DNA of 46,494 bases from Ruminococcus sp. (GCA_017471405.1 JAFUTK010000001.1:1-46494), one strand, 5' to 3'. Numbered from the stretch's first letter, positions 1-8,393 are shown. Numbers and translations: made by a program. The notes: generated from the letters alone by a model not told the origin.

Positions 1-1
1 A

Positions 2-2080
2 TACACTCCAGAGCGCATTATGGAGGAGTATGGCGTTTCGCCCCGGCAGATGATTGAGGTCAAGGCGCTGATGGGAGATGCTTCTGATAATATCTCCGGC
101 GTTAAGGGAATTGGCGAAAAGACCGCGCTTTCGCTTATTCAGGAGTGCGGCTCTGTTGATGAGCTGTACAAAAATCTGGACAATATAAAGCTGACCCCCT
201 CCAACCGCACCAAACTGGAGCAGGGTCATCAGGACGCAATTGACAGCCGCTTTCTGGCTGAGATATGCCTGACAGCACCCATTGATGCCTCCACCGAAAG
301 CTGTAAGCTGGGAGAGCCGGACAATGATGGCGTAAAGTCGCTGCTGGCGGAGCTGGAAATGCTCAAGCTGATGGAGCGCTTGAAGCTTGGTAGGACGTCT
401 GAGGAGCCCGCACAGGCTGAAAAGAAGCTGGACATTTCCAGCTTGGAGAAGTACGACAGTGCTGAGCTGACGGCTGAGGTTATCGGGGCGAACTCAGGTG
501 CTGAGAGCTTTTTCATCTACACCGGAGAGGGCATTTCTGTCATCTATGGACAGACGGTTTACACCTCCGACAACAATGATATTATACTTTCGTATTTTAA
601 TACATCTGGCGTTAAGAAATGCTTTGAGGCGAAGGCTGCACACAAGGCGGCAATGCTGGCGGGAGGTCATCTTAACGGGCTTATATTTGCTTGCGATTTG
701 GCGGGCTATCTGCTCAATTCCCAGACCAGCGAATATACCGTCGAGAGCCTTGCGCTGACCTACAAGGTAACCTATCGCTCAGATATGGGTGAGCACGCCG
801 ATGTCGCCACACTTCCGGCGCTTTGCAGCTGTCTGTCCTCACAGCTTGAGGCTACCGAAATGCTCTCACTTTACAACGAGATAGAGCTGCCGCTGTGCGA
901 GGTGCTGGCCTCGATGGAGGTCTGGGGCGTCAGGGCGGATGCTCAGGGCATTAAGGACTTCGGTAAGGGCCTGGAGGGGGACATCAAAGCCCTCCACGAC
1001 CAGATCTGTACCTATGCCGGAAAGGAGTTTAATATTCTTTCACCCAAGCAGCTGGGAGTTATCCTCTTTGAGGAGCTGGGGCTCAAGGGCGGCAAGAAAA
1101 CCAAGACCGGCTACTCCACCAACGCCGAGGTGCTGGAGGCTCTCGCGGACAAGCACCCCATCGTCCCGCTGATACTGGAATACCGCACCCTCACCAAGCT
1201 GCAATCCACATATGTTGAGGGGCTGCTCAAAGAGATAAGGGAGGACGGCAGGGTTCACAGCGTCTTCAAGCAGACCGAGACCCGCACCGGGCGCATTTCC
1301 TCCGCCGAGCCTAATATGCAGAATATCCCAGTCCGCAAGGAGCTGGGAAGAAATATGAGAAAGTTTTTTATTGCCGAGGATGGCTACACTCTTGTGGACG
1401 CCGACTACAGCCAGATAGAGCTTCGGGTTCTCGCGTCTGTCTGCGGGGATGAAAATATGCAGGCCGCCTTCAAGGATGGCAGGGATATCCACCTCTCCAC
1501 TGCGGCGCAGGTGTTTGACCTGCCGGAGGACTTTGTTACCCCGGAGATGCGTTCCGCCGCAAAAGCCGTCAACTTCGGTATTATCTACGGCATAGGGGCC
1601 TTCTCACTTTCAAAGGATATCGGAGTTTCGGTGGCGGAGGCTAAACAGTATATCAGCAACTACCTGAGCAACTTTCCGAAAGTGTCCGAATTTATGGACA
1701 GAACGGTAGAGGACGGCATTAAAAATGGCTATGTTACCACTATATTCGGACGCCGCAGAAATATCCCGGAGCTTCACGCCTCAAATAAAGTAATGCAGGC
1801 CTTCGGCAAGCGTGCCGCGATGAATGCACCCATTCAGGGTGCCGCTGCTGACATCATCAAAAAGGCGATGGTGGCGGTCTATAAGAGATTACAGTCCGAA
1901 AAATTGGACGCAAGGCTTATCCTTCAGGTGCACGATGAGCTCATCATCGAGTGCAGGGAGGAGCTGGCTGAAAGGGTAAGCGCACTGCTAAAGGAGGAAA
2001 TGGAGAACGCTGTTTCGCTGGCAGTTCCAATGACCGCAGACGTCCACTCCGGCAGGAGCTGGTATATCGCAAAGGGATAA
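2..2080 (+). CDS. polA: DNA polymerase I, 5'-truncated by the window edge
   Basis: Repair polymerase that also processes Okazaki-fragment primers. The reading frame is open to the first base of the window, so the true start lies upstream; the first ATG at 20 is internal. What is visible is the end of the 5' nuclease domain (helix-hairpin-helix with DNISGVKGIGEKTA), then a region in the place of the 3'-5' exonuclease, then the complete polymerase domain. Motif A (DADYSQIELR) is near 1395, motif B (RSAAKAVNFGIIYG) near 1550 and motif C (QVHDELIIE) near 1925. The exonuclease-like region shows FFIYTGEGISV where a DxE motif would be expected, so proofreading is probably lost, as in other Firmicutes PolA proteins. 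The membrane protein at 2099 follows 18 bp after the stop and is probably in the same operon. Confidence 0.97.
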   Translation, partial: YTPERIMEEYGVSPRQMIEVKALMGDASDNISGVKGIGEKTALSLIQECGSVDELYKNLDNIKLTPSNRTKLEQGHQDAIDSRFLAEICLTAPIDASTESCKLGEPDNDGVKSLLAELEMLKLMERLKLGRTSEEPAQAEKKLDISSLEKYDSAELTAEVIGANSGAESFFIYTGEGISVIYGQTVYTSDNNDIILSYFNTSGVKKCFEAKAAHKAAMLAGGHLNGLIFACDLAGYLLNSQTSEYTVESLALTYKVTYRSDMGEHADVATLPALCSCLSSQLEATEMLSLYNEIELPLCEVLASMEVWGVRADAQGIKDFGKGLEGDIKALHDQICTYAGKEFNILSPKQLGVILFEELGLKGGKKTKTGYSTNAEVLEALADKHPIVPLILEYRTLTKLQSTYVEGLLKEIREDGRVHSVFKQTETRTGRISSAEPNMQNIPVRKELGRNMRKFFIAEDGYTLVDADYSQIELRVLASVCGDENMQAAFKDGRDIHLSTAAQVFDLPEDFVTPEMRSAAKAVNFGIIYGIGAFSLSKDIGVSVAEAKQYISNYLSNFPKVSEFMDRTVEDGIKNGYVTTIFGRRRNIPELHASNKVMQAFGKRAAMNAPIQGAAADIIKKAMVAVYKRLQSEKLDARLILQVHDELIIECREELAERVSALLKEEMENAVSLAVPMTADVHSGRSWYIAKG

Positions 2081-2098
2081 CACCGAAGGGAGCGACCT

Positions 2099-3112
2099 AT
2101 GGCAAAGGCAAACAGAACCGAGGAAAACCGCAAGCTGCGCCGGATAGTCATAAACGATTATCTGGGAATACTGCTGCATTGGCTGCTGGATTTGTTCATT
2201 CTCGAGTATATCATTTTTATGAGGCCCGCATCCGAGGGGCTTTACTACGCTATGATGTCCGTTTGGGCGGTGAAGCTTATGCTGCCGGCAATAAGCTTTG
2301 GGCTGACGGTAAACATCATCGGCACAGCCGCCTGCGCGGCGGAAATAGTGATGAGCATCATCGGCGTGCACAGCATATTTATATATGTACTGCTGGGAGT
2401 GTCTCTGCTGCTGCACCTTATCAGGTTCGGCAGGCTCGAGGACATCAAGGAGCTCAAAAAGCGCAAGGGCTATCCCAAGTTCCTCTCTGACGACACCTCC
2501 TCCGGGAAGAAGCTCTCGGATAAGCAGCAGCGCAAGCTGGAACGCAAGCGCTCCGCCGAGGAGGACAGCGGGCGCATAGCAAAGGCTGTCAAGCGGGTAT
2601 ATGATAAGAAGCGTTATGCCCTTTGGGCAGTGGGAGCGGCGGCTCTCATAGCCGTTCAGGTGTTGGTGGTGCCGGTGACAGGCTGGGACAGGAGGTTATC
2701 CTCCTACGAGCTTAAAACTCTCGACAACGTCGTCAGCGGGGATTATGTCACCGGAACGATAGACCGCATCTACGCCAGATTTTACCGCAACGGCGACCCC
2801 TCCACCGACCCGGTCTACTTTGTGAATATCTCCGGAAACTGCATTGCCATAGTGGTGCCCACAGAGCTTGAGGACCGCTTCGTGCAGATGCGCCGCTATT
2901 ACTCCAAGGCAAATGAGGACGCTCCCGAGGGTGCAAAGATTCTCTCGCCGGGAGAGGACATACATTTCACCGGCATATTATTTGACCGCAACACCAAGGA
3001 GAGAGAGCATTTTTCCCTTGACTTCAAGACTCTCCAGCAGGAGGCAGGCGACCTGTGGAGCAGCCTCAACAAGATACAGGCATACTGGATCGAGATAACC
3101 GACGTTGACTAA
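2099..3112 (+). CDS. multi-spanning membrane protein, unknown function
   Basis: 337 residues, not recognised as a named family. Residues about 20-45, 50-75, 78-95 and 98-112 are hydrophobic and probably form a four-helix N-terminal bundle. A very basic Lys/Arg/Ser stretch follows (about 115-175), then one more helix (about 178-197) and a C-terminal domain of about 140 residues that should lie outside the cell. That last domain has beta-rich segments (GDYVTGTIDRIYARFY, VYFVNISGNCIAIVVP) and may be an OB-like or small beta-barrel fold; this is a guess. GGGAG precedes the ATG. The gene lies 18 bp after polA and 12 bp before an ABC ATPase, so it could be that ATPase's membrane partner, although it has no FtsX signature. 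Confidence 0.85.
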   Translation: MAKANRTEENRKLRRIVINDYLGILLHWLLDLFILEYIIFMRPASEGLYYAMMSVWAVKLMLPAISFGLTVNIIGTAACAAEIVMSIIGVHSIFIYVLLGVSLLLHLIRFGRLEDIKELKKRKGYPKFLSDDTSSGKKLSDKQQRKLERKRSAEEDSGRIAKAVKRVYDKKRYALWAVGAAALIAVQVLVVPVTGWDRRLSSYELKTLDNVVSGDYVTGTIDRIYARFYRNGDPSTDPVYFVNISGNCIAIVVPTELEDRFVQMRRYYSKANEDAPEGAKILSPGEDIHFTGILFDRNTKEREHFSLDFKTLQQEAGDLWSSLNKIQAYWIEITDVD

Positions 3113-3124
3113 GGAGGTGCGGCA

Positions 3125-3826
3125 ATGCCTTTCGTGCAGTTTCGCAACGTACATAAGAGATACGTTATGGGAGAGGTCACAATTAGCGCCAGCAACGGCG
3201 TTGACTTCGAGATAGAAAAGGGGGAGTTCGTGGTGATAGTCGGGGCCTCCGGCGCCGGCAAGACCACTATCCTCAATATGCTGGGAGGCATGGACACCTG
3301 CGACGAGGGCGAGATGATCGTGGACGGTCAGGACATCGCCGCATACACCAAAAAGCAGCTGACCGCCTACCGCAGATATGACATCGGCTTTGTGTTCCAG
3401 TTCTACAATCTGGTGGGGAACCTCACCGCCAAGGAGAATGTTGAGCTGGCAGCACAGATAACCAAGGACGCTGCCGACCCGGTAAAGGTGCTGGAAAGCG
3501 TGGGACTGGGTGACAGGATAAACAACTTTCCCTCGCAGCTCTCCGGCGGCGAGCAGCAGAGGGTATCCATCGCAAGAGCGTTGGCGAAGAACCCGAAGCT
3601 GCTGCTCTGTGACGAGCCTACGGGAGCGCTGGACTACAACACAGGCAAGACGATTTTAAAGCTCCTTCAGGACACCTGCCGGCAGAACGGAATGACGGTG
3701 GTAGTCATCACTCACAACTCCGCCATAGCGCCTATGGCGGACAGGGTCATCACAGTGAAGAATAGCAGGGTAGAGAGTGTTCGCCTCAACGAGCATCCGG
3801 CGGACGTTTCGACGATTGAGTGGTAA
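3125..3826 (+). CDS. ABC transporter ATP-binding protein, LolD/MacB type
   Basis: ATPase subunit of a MacB/LolD/FtsE-class transporter, a group that usually drives FtsX-like permeases. Walker A is GASGAGKTT (about residues 40-48), the signature is LSGGEQQR, Walker B is [12 protein letters not shown] and the switch His is in VVITHN. The family-typical [18 protein letters not shown] segment is present. At 233 residues it is full length. AAGGAGG sits 8 bp before the ATG. No FtsX permease is adjacent: the neighbours are an uncharacterised membrane protein and a K+ channel. The gene overlaps the longest possible frame of the channel gene, so translation of the two may be coupled. Confidence 0.93.
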   Translation: MPFVQFRNVHKRYVMGEVTISASNGVDFEIEKGEFVVIVGASGAGKTTILNMLGGMDTCDEGEMIVDGQDIAAYTKKQLTAYRRYDIGFVFQFYNLVGNLTAKENVELAAQITKDAADPVKVLESVGLGDRINNFPSQLSGGEQQRVSIARALAKNPKLLLCDEPTGALDYNTGKTILKLLQDTCRQNGMTVVVITHNSAIAPMADRVITVKNSRVESVRLNEHPADVSTIEW

Positions 3827-3849
3827 CAAGCCAGTTAGACGGTGAGAAA

Positions 3850-4812
3850 ATGAAAAAACGTATATTTGATATCATACAGATAGGCTATAAGGGCGACCTG
3901 CCCAGCCGGGTATTCGATATTTTCATCTCGGTGGTCATCATTCTCAATATCACCGCAATGACCCTAGAGACCTTCGAGACCCTTTCCCCCGCCAGACCCT
4001 TTTTCGAGATAATCGAGCTGGTGACGGTGGCAGTGTTCTGCGTGGAATATATCCTGAGGCTTTGGACTGCCGACCTGCTTTATCCCGACAGCGGAAGGGT
4101 GGGCTCGCGGTTTCGGTTCCTGTTCTCCTATGACGGCATCATCGACCTGCTGACTATCCTGCCCTTCTACTTCCTCTCGGGCTTTATCGTGTTCAGGATG
4201 CTGCGGGTGGTGAGGATATTCAGGCTCTTCAAAATCAACGCTCAGTATGACTCCTTCAACGTCATCACCGCCGTATTAAAGGACAAGCGCAACCAGATAA
4301 TCTCCTCGGTGTTCATCATACTGATACTGATGCTGGCATCCTCCATAGGAATGTACTCCGCCGAGCACAACGCCCAGCCGGAGGCCTTCGAGAACGCATT
4401 TTCCGGAATCTGGTGGAGCATCTCCACCCTGATGACCGTAGGCTACGGCGATATCTACCCCATAACGGTGGTTGGCAAGATAATGGCGATATTCACCGCA
4501 TTTTTGGGAGTAGGAGTAGTGGCTATCCCCACCGGTATCATCAGCGCCGGCTTTGTTGAGCAGTACAAGCGCAACGAACATTCCGACAGCGAGTACAAGG
4601 ACATCGCTCACATCGGAGAGGTGCTTGCCGATGAGCAGAGCGGCTTCATCGGGCAGAGCGTGGGAGAGATAAGCCGCAGCTATGGCTTGCGGGTTTTCGT
4701 CATCATCAGGGGCGAGCTCACGATTATCGCCGCCGAGGGCGTTACCGTCAATGAGGGAGATATCCTTGTGGTGGAATCGGAGAGGCTGAAAAAGAAAAAA
4801 AGCCGGAGATAA
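3850..4812 (+). CDS. voltage-gated-type potassium channel with TrkA-C-like tail
   Basis: 320-residue ion channel of the six-helix Kv type. The S4-like helix carries spaced arginines (FRMLRVVRIFRLFK), the pore helix and filter read TLMTVGYGDIYP, and a soluble C-terminal domain of about 80 residues resembles TrkA_C/RCK_C (IGQSVGEISRSYGL to EGDILVVE), which commonly binds a small regulatory ligand. K+ selectivity follows from TVGYGD. I chose the ATG at 3850 because MKKRIFDII is preceded by GGTGAG; the longer frame from 3820 would overlap the ABC gene and add ten unremarkable residues. It is the last gene of the polA cluster and ends in a terminator. Confidence 0.92.
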   Translation: MKKRIFDIIQIGYKGDLPSRVFDIFISVVIILNITAMTLETFETLSPARPFFEIIELVTVAVFCVEYILRLWTADLLYPDSGRVGSRFRFLFSYDGIIDLLTILPFYFLSGFIVFRMLRVVRIFRLFKINAQYDSFNVITAVLKDKRNQIISSVFIILILMLASSIGMYSAEHNAQPEAFENAFSGIWWSISTLMTVGYGDIYPITVVGKIMAIFTAFLGVGVVAIPTGIISAGFVEQYKRNEHSDSEYKDIAHIGEVLADEQSGFIGQSVGEISRSYGLRVFVIIRGELTIIAAEGVTVNEGDILVVESERLKKKKSRR

Positions 4813-4824
4813 GCTCCGGCATAC

Positions 4825-4864
4825 AACAGGTGCTTCTCTGCATTGGCAGGGAAGCACCTGTTTT
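4825..4864 (+). terminator. rho-independent terminator after the K+ channel gene
   Basis: Twelve-base arms AACAGGTGCTTC and GAAGCACCTGTT pair exactly around a 14-base loop and run into TTTT. A smaller hairpin (GCCGGAG/GCTCCGGC, 4802-4820) overlaps the channel stop codon. It separates the + strand polA cluster from the convergent azlCD genes; only the + direction has a T run. Confidence 0.8.
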
Positions 4865-4871
4865 GTATTTT

Positions 4872-5177
4872 TCAGATAAATAGCATTGTCAGAAACGCCG
4901 CCGAGCTTGCCGCCAGCGCTACCACTATCAGCGACTGCCCGAAGAATGCCAGCAGGAACGCCACCGCCAGCCCAATGGATGCCGAGAGCACATCTCCGGT
5001 GGCATAGAACACCGCCGGGATAGTCATAGCTCCCAGCACTGCGTAGGGGACGTAGTAGAGAAAGCTCTGCAAAAAGCGGGACTTTATCTTTCTGCGGAAT
5101 ACCATCATCGGCAGCATTCTCACCAGATAGGTGACCACAGCCATAACGATGATGTAAATGAGTATTTTTACTGTCAT
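4872..5177 (-). CDS. azlD: branched-chain amino acid exporter small subunit AzlD
   Basis: 101-residue membrane protein with about four hydrophobic helices, matching AzlD in size and in the conserved VTYLVRMLPMMVFRRKIKS start. With AzlC it forms an exporter of branched-chain amino acids or analogues (family knowledge from BrnFE and AzlCD). Its ATG overlaps the azlC stop by 4 bp (ATGA), the usual arrangement for translational coupling. It is the last gene on this transcript; no minus-strand terminator with a clear T run was seen between it and the channel gene. Confidence 0.93.
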   Translation of the reverse strand: MTVKILIYIIVMAVVTYLVRMLPMMVFRRKIKSRFLQSFLYYVPYAVLGAMTIPAVFYATGDVLSASIGLAVAFLLAFFGQSLIVVALAASSAAFLTMLFI

Positions 5178-5896
5178 TCGTCACTGCCCCCTTCCTGCTT
5201 TACCGGGAAGAATACAGCACCAATGACTGCCGCCAGCACTGTGCAGATGATTATGGAGAAGCCCTCGGATATCCCGCTGAATATAGGGATATACCTTATA
5301 CAGCAGCTTGCCGCCACCGCGACAATGACTACTATCAGCACGCCCACAGCCTTTCTCGCCGCGGGGACGAATATGGCAACGAACATTCCGTAGATGGCTA
5401 TTCCCAGCGCCAGCTTGAGCTTTTCGGGGAGTATCTCTCCGGCGGCGGCTCCCAGGAGCGTTCCCAGAGCCCAGCCTACCCAAGGCAGGGATATGAGACC
5501 TGCCATATACTGCTTGGAGACCTCCTTGCTTCGTCCGGACGCTACGGCAAATATCTCATCGGTGATGCCGAAGGAAATCGCCAGCCGGGAGAGCCAGGTG
5601 AATTTCCCGTCCAGCTTTTGTGAAAGGGAAAGGCTCATCAGCGAATAGCGCAGATTGATGACCAGCTGCGCCACAGCCATCTCTATCAACCCTCCGCCGG
5701 AGGCGATGACGGTAAGCCCTGCTACCTGTCCCGCAGAGGTGAGGTTAGTCATTGAAATAAGTACGGCTGCGAATACCGACAGCCCGTTTGAGACAGCCAT
5801 TATTCCGAAGCCGAAGGATACCGAAAGATATCCCAGCGCTATGGGAATGCTGTCCTTGAAGCCGCCGAAAAACTCGCGGCGGGAGCTTTGTGACAC
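5174..5896 (-). CDS. azlC: branched-chain amino acid exporter large subunit AzlC
   Basis: 240-residue polytopic protein of the AzlC/BrnF family. The N-terminal FFGGFKDSIPIALGYLSVSFGFG and the FGITDEIFAVA segment are diagnostic. About six to seven hydrophobic helices are visible. The start is GTG: AAGGAGAG lies 6 bp upstream at the right distance, and the overlapping ATG is out of frame. The gene has its own promoter and a perfect inverted repeat near the transcription start, so control by a dedicated repressor or Lrp-like regulator is likely, but no regulator gene is adjacent. Confidence 0.94.
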   Translation of the reverse strand: MSQSSRREFFGGFKDSIPIALGYLSVSFGFGIMAVSNGLSVFAAVLISMTNLTSAGQVAGLTVIASGGGLIEMAVAQLVINLRYSLMSLSLSQKLDGKFTWLSRLAISFGITDEIFAVASGRSKEVSKQYMAGLISLPWVGWALGTLLGAAAGEILPEKLKLALGIAIYGMFVAIFVPAARKAVGVLIVVIVAVAASCCIRYIPIFSGISEGFSIIICTVLAAVIGAVFFPVKQEGGSDE

Positions 5897-5913
5897 ATTT
5901 ATCTCTCCTTCGA

Positions 5914-5942
5914 TGCGTGCATATTGATACTCACTGCACGCA
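5914..5942. promoter_or_regulatory. inverted repeat in the azlC leader, candidate operator
   Basis: TGCGTGCA and TGCACGCA are exact inverted copies separated by 13 bp, placed between the predicted start of transcription and the ribosome site of azlC. The position fits a repressor site; an RNA hairpin is the alternative. A second, direct similarity (GCATATTGATAC and GCATACTAATAC) overlaps it. Confidence 0.5.
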
Positions 5943-5951
5943 TACTAATAC

Positions 5952-5980
5952 AGTATAGCACACCGGTATTAACAAATCAA
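5952..5980 (-). promoter_or_regulatory. sigma-A promoter of azlCD
   Basis: On the minus strand TTGATT (5980-5975), a 17-bp spacer and TATACT (5957-5952). Transcription would start near 5945, just before the inverted repeat at 5914-5942. Confidence 0.75.
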
Positions 5981-6051
5981 GAACTAATTATGCTTTTCGA
6001 CTGAAAATACCGAGCTTTGACAAGAAAGGAGCAGATGTAACCGATTTTTCA

Positions 6052-6080
6052 TTGACAGAGCACAAATGATGTAGTATAAT
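6052..6080 (+). promoter_or_regulatory. consensus sigma-A promoter of the SH3 protein gene
   Basis: TTGACA (6052-6057), 17 bp, TATAAT (6075-6080); both hexamers match consensus. The leader is about 55 nt. Confidence 0.88.
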
Positions 6081-6141
6081 ATATATGTATGTCGGAATAT
6101 TTTACTGTTATAGATACTATTATTCCCGAAAGGAGAACAAA

Positions 6142-6690
6142 ATGAGCAAGAAACCGCAAGAGCGTGCCGCAGAAATGCCGGACAAAGAAGGCGCTGCCAG
6201 AAAGGACTGGCTGACCTTTATCAAGGGTATGGTAGCCCTGATGCTAACAGCATTGCTGGTCATCATCGTTACTATGCTGTTTGCGAAGAGCCTGTTCGTT
6301 TCCAATGCCTCCGATGAGAAGATAACCGGAAGGCTGACGGCTCCGCCCAATGTCACCACTATAATGATGACCACCACCTCAGCTACCACCACTAAGGCTA
6401 CTACCACCCGGGACGCCAATTACGACCCCTATGAGGAGAAAAAGCAGAACCAGCAGGAGGAGCTGCTTGCAAGCGGTGCGACCCATATGAAGGTCAAGAG
6501 TGCTGTTTATCTGCGCAGCGCACCCAACTCCACCTCTGAATCCAAGATTTACACTACTATCCCTGCGGCCGCAGAGGTAACAGCATTTTCCATAACCAAC
6601 TACAACTGGATATATGTTGAGTACAACGGCATCAAGGGCTACGCCTACGGCGACTTCTTCGAGGGAGACAGGCCCACCGCGGTCAGCTGA
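6142..6690 (+). CDS. membrane-anchored bacterial SH3-domain protein
   Basis: 182 residues. The start at 6142 (MSKKPQER) follows AAAGGAGA by 7 bp; an in-frame ATG at 6085 lies only 5 bp after the -10 box and has no ribosome site. A basic/acidic cytoplasmic segment is followed by one transmembrane helix (about 27-50), a Thr-rich linker of the type common on exported Ruminococcus proteins, and a C-terminal SH3_3-like domain (about 115-178: VYLRSAPNSTSESKIYTTIP through KGYAYGDFF). Such domains generally bind peptidoglycan or other wall components. It is a single-gene transcript, and its partner is unknown. Confidence 0.88.
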   Translation: MSKKPQERAAEMPDKEGAARKDWLTFIKGMVALMLTALLVIIVTMLFAKSLFVSNASDEKITGRLTAPPNVTTIMMTTTSATTTKATTTRDANYDPYEEKKQNQQEELLASGATHMKVKSAVYLRSAPNSTSESKIYTTIPAAAEVTAFSITNYNWIYVEYNGIKGYAYGDFFEGDRPTAVS

Positions 6691-6718
6691 TAATTTGATA
6701 TGAATCGCCATCGAGGCG

Positions 6719-6774
6719 AGCGCGGCGGGAAAGGATTGCTGTTTGTTATCATCTCGTGTGTGCCGCCGCTAAAT
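6719..6774. repeat. 56-bp intergenic element, copy 1
   Basis: Starts AGCGCGGCGGG and ends GCCGCCGCTAAA, so the ends can pair. The same ends at the same spacing occur at 46254-46309, while the interior differs. Confidence 0.45.
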
Positions 6775-6811
6775 GAATAATGAATAACGAATAGTGAATA
6801 ATGAATAATAA
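6772..6811. repeat. degenerate GAATAAT tandem repeat
   Basis: Five or so imperfect copies of a 7-9 base AT-rich unit (GAATAATGAATAACGAATAG and onward). It is low-complexity sequence with no coding sense. Confidence 0.6.
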
Positions 6812-6836
6812 AGGTATCGGCTTCGCCGATGGATTT

Positions 6837-6866
6837 AAGCGCCCCTTTGGGGCGCTTTTCTTTTTG
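6837..6866 (+). terminator. terminator after the SH3 protein gene
   Basis: AAGCGCCCC and GGGGCGCTT pair around TTT and are followed by TTCTTTTT. A smaller ATCGGC/GCCGAT hairpin lies just upstream. Confidence 0.85.
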
Positions 6867-6937
6867 TACGTAAGCGCAGATAATATCCGCGCTAGCGGAT
6901 CCCTCATTATTCAATATAATTTGAGCAGGCGCGCAAA

Positions 6938-6973
6938 AAGGCACCCCCGACGGATACCCGACAAAGGTGCCTT
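6938..6973 (-). terminator. terminator after the surface carbohydrate-binding protein gene
   Basis: On the minus strand AAGGCACC and GGTGCCTT pair around a 20-base loop and run into TTTTTG. Confidence 0.75.
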
Positions 6974-7019
6974 AAAAAATCAAATGTATAGTACGCACAT
7001 TCACGCGTCTGCGTTTCCG

Positions 7020-8306
7020 TTATTGCTTCTTATTTTTCTTGCTCAGAGCGATGCCTACGGAAGCAGCTGCAAGGAGTGCAGCTGCGGCAGCGGTGTTCTC
7101 TGCGGCACCGGTCTTTGAGGGAGTCGAGTCGTCAGCGTTTGCCAGCTTGACATTGTCAAGAGCCAGCCAGGTCTCTGCCGGAACGTCGCCTACGAAAGAG
7201 ATCTCATAATCGCCCTCTTCGGTAACGGTGAACACATCGGTAGTGCAGGGGGTCCACTTTTCCCAGCCCTCGCCCTTAGGGAGGGTGTAGGTGGTGAGGT
7301 TGCCGACCTTCAGCTGTACCTTTGTGTCAACGCCTTCGTTGGCGTCCAGATTAAAGGTTACTTTGTATTTACCGGGAACGAGGTGAACGGTCTGCTTAAC
7401 GGAAAGCGGAACAGCAGCCTTTGTCCAGATGTTCAGGTAGTTGTTGGAGGTGTTGCTTCTGGCACCCTTATCAGTGTCGTTTGCATACCAGAGGGAGAGC
7501 TTTTCATCGTCCCAGGCTACCTCCCAGCCTACGAGCTCGGTGTCGCTTACGGTCTCGAAATCGCCGTTGACGATCTGTCCGCTGACGCCCTGTGAAGCAG
7601 GCTGCTCGGAGGGTGTCTCCTGCTGCTGCCCGGACTCGGTGTTGCTGTCGGTATTAGTCTTATCATCGGTATCAGTACTGCTGCCTGTGTCGGAGCTTCC
7701 TGTATCTGAGCTTCCGGTGTCTGTGCTGCCAGTATCAGTGCTTCCGGTATCTGTATCAGAGCCGGTATCACTTGAAGAGGATTTTTCCTTGAAGATGATG
7801 CTGTCTACCATAGCGTCGCCGCCGGCAGCCATATCAATATTTATAGCAATCTCTTCGGAGGCGCCGGTGCCAGTGACATCAAAGGAGATGGACTGCCAGT
7901 CGCCCCAGCTGGTGGTAGAGCCTGCATCGGACTTCGTTGAGCCCACGCTGGCGCTTACAGTGGAGTTGTTGCCCATAAAGAGGACAGTAACGGTGTACTC
8001 GCCCGCGGGGACAGTAACGGTCTGTGTAGCAGAGGCCTTGCTGCCGCCCTCGGAATAGAAATTCAGTCCCTTTGTAGAACCGGAGGAGGGAGTTCCTGCC
8101 CACTCGTCATAGGTCTGGGTTTCTATTTTTTCATTTGCTGCCCATTCGCAGTTGATGGTCCAGCTGGTCTCGCCTGACCAGACATCATTCTCAAAGAGAT
8201 TGTTTGCAACGCTAACGTCAGCAGCGCTTGCAGAGATAGCTGTCGTAAGAGCCAGTACTGCCGTAACTGTTCCCGATACGACAGACTTGATGATCCTGCA
8301 TTTCAT
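7020..8306 (-). CDS. exported protein with two carbohydrate-binding-like modules and a sorting-like tail
   Basis: 428 residues. A Sec signal (MKCRIIKSVVSGTVTAVLALTT, cut near ASAAD) precedes a first beta-sandwich module (about 30-165, with TVPAGEYTVTVLFMG and VDSIIFKE), a Ser/Thr/Asp linker with about six DTGS-type repeats, and a second module (about 235-385, with VPGKYKVTFNLDAN and LALDNVKLA). The C-terminus reads PSKTGA, then an Ala/Leu helix and KKNKK, like a sortase signal but without LPxTG. The ATG at 8306 follows GGGAGG; the in-frame ATG at 8321 lies in that ribosome site. It has its own promoter and the same LacI-type operator as the galactanase gene, so I infer that it is a surface galactan-binding protein. 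No catalytic domain is seen. Confidence 0.85.
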   Translation of the reverse strand: MKCRIIKSVVSGTVTAVLALTTAISASAADVSVANNLFENDVWSGETSWTINCEWAANEKIETQTYDEWAGTPSSGSTKGLNFYSEGGSKASATQTVTVPAGEYTVTVLFMGNNSTVSASVGSTKSDAGSTTSWGDWQSISFDVTGTGASEEIAINIDMAAGGDAMVDSIIFKEKSSSSDTGSDTDTGSTDTGSTDTGSSDTGSSDTGSSTDTDDKTNTDSNTESGQQQETPSEQPASQGVSGQIVNGDFETVSDTELVGWEVAWDDEKLSLWYANDTDKGARSNTSNNYLNIWTKAAVPLSVKQTVHLVPGKYKVTFNLDANEGVDTKVQLKVGNLTTYTLPKGEGWEKWTPCTTDVFTVTEEGDYEISFVGDVPAETWLALDNVKLANADDSTPSKTGAAENTAAAAALLAAASVGIALSKKNKKQ

Positions 8307-8333
8307 ATTATTTCCTCCCAAAACTTTAATAAA

Positions 8334-8351
8334 TGCGCAATCGGTTGCGCA
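8334..8351. promoter_or_regulatory. LacI-type operator upstream of the surface protein gene
   Basis: TGCGCAATCGGTTGCGCA, 16 of 18 positions palindromic with a central CG as in LacI/GalR operators. It lies just downstream of the -10 box, at about +7 to +24, where a bound repressor would block transcription. A near copy lies at 20424-20441. Confidence 0.8.
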
Positions 8352-8364
8352 ACATCATAATATT

Positions 8365-8393
8365 ATTATACCAGATTTTTTGTTTTTTTACAA
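8365..8393 (-). promoter_or_regulatory. promoter of the surface binding protein gene
   Basis: Minus strand TTGTAA (8393-8388), 17 bp, TATAAT (8370-8365). It gives this gene a transcript separate from the upstream lacI gene. Confidence 0.75.

Larger units (their letters stand above)
6691..7019. other. 329-bp intergenic region between convergent genes
   Basis: No gene. It holds, in order, a 56-bp element with GGCGG/CCGCC ends (6719-6774), a short GAATAATGAATA-type direct repeat (6772-6811), a terminator for the upstream + gene (6837-6866) and a terminator for the downstream - gene (6938-6973). Confidence 0.8.

Noticed and set aside
6772-6811. GAATAAT repeats, considered as an origin iteron or attachment site
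   Set aside because: Low-complexity and irregular unit length, with no DnaA box, integrase or flanking duplication.
7660-7790. Short repeated units in the surface protein gene, considered as CRISPR or tandem DNA repeat
   Set aside because: They encode a Ser/Thr/Asp linker of DTGS type in frame; no spacer-repeat pattern.
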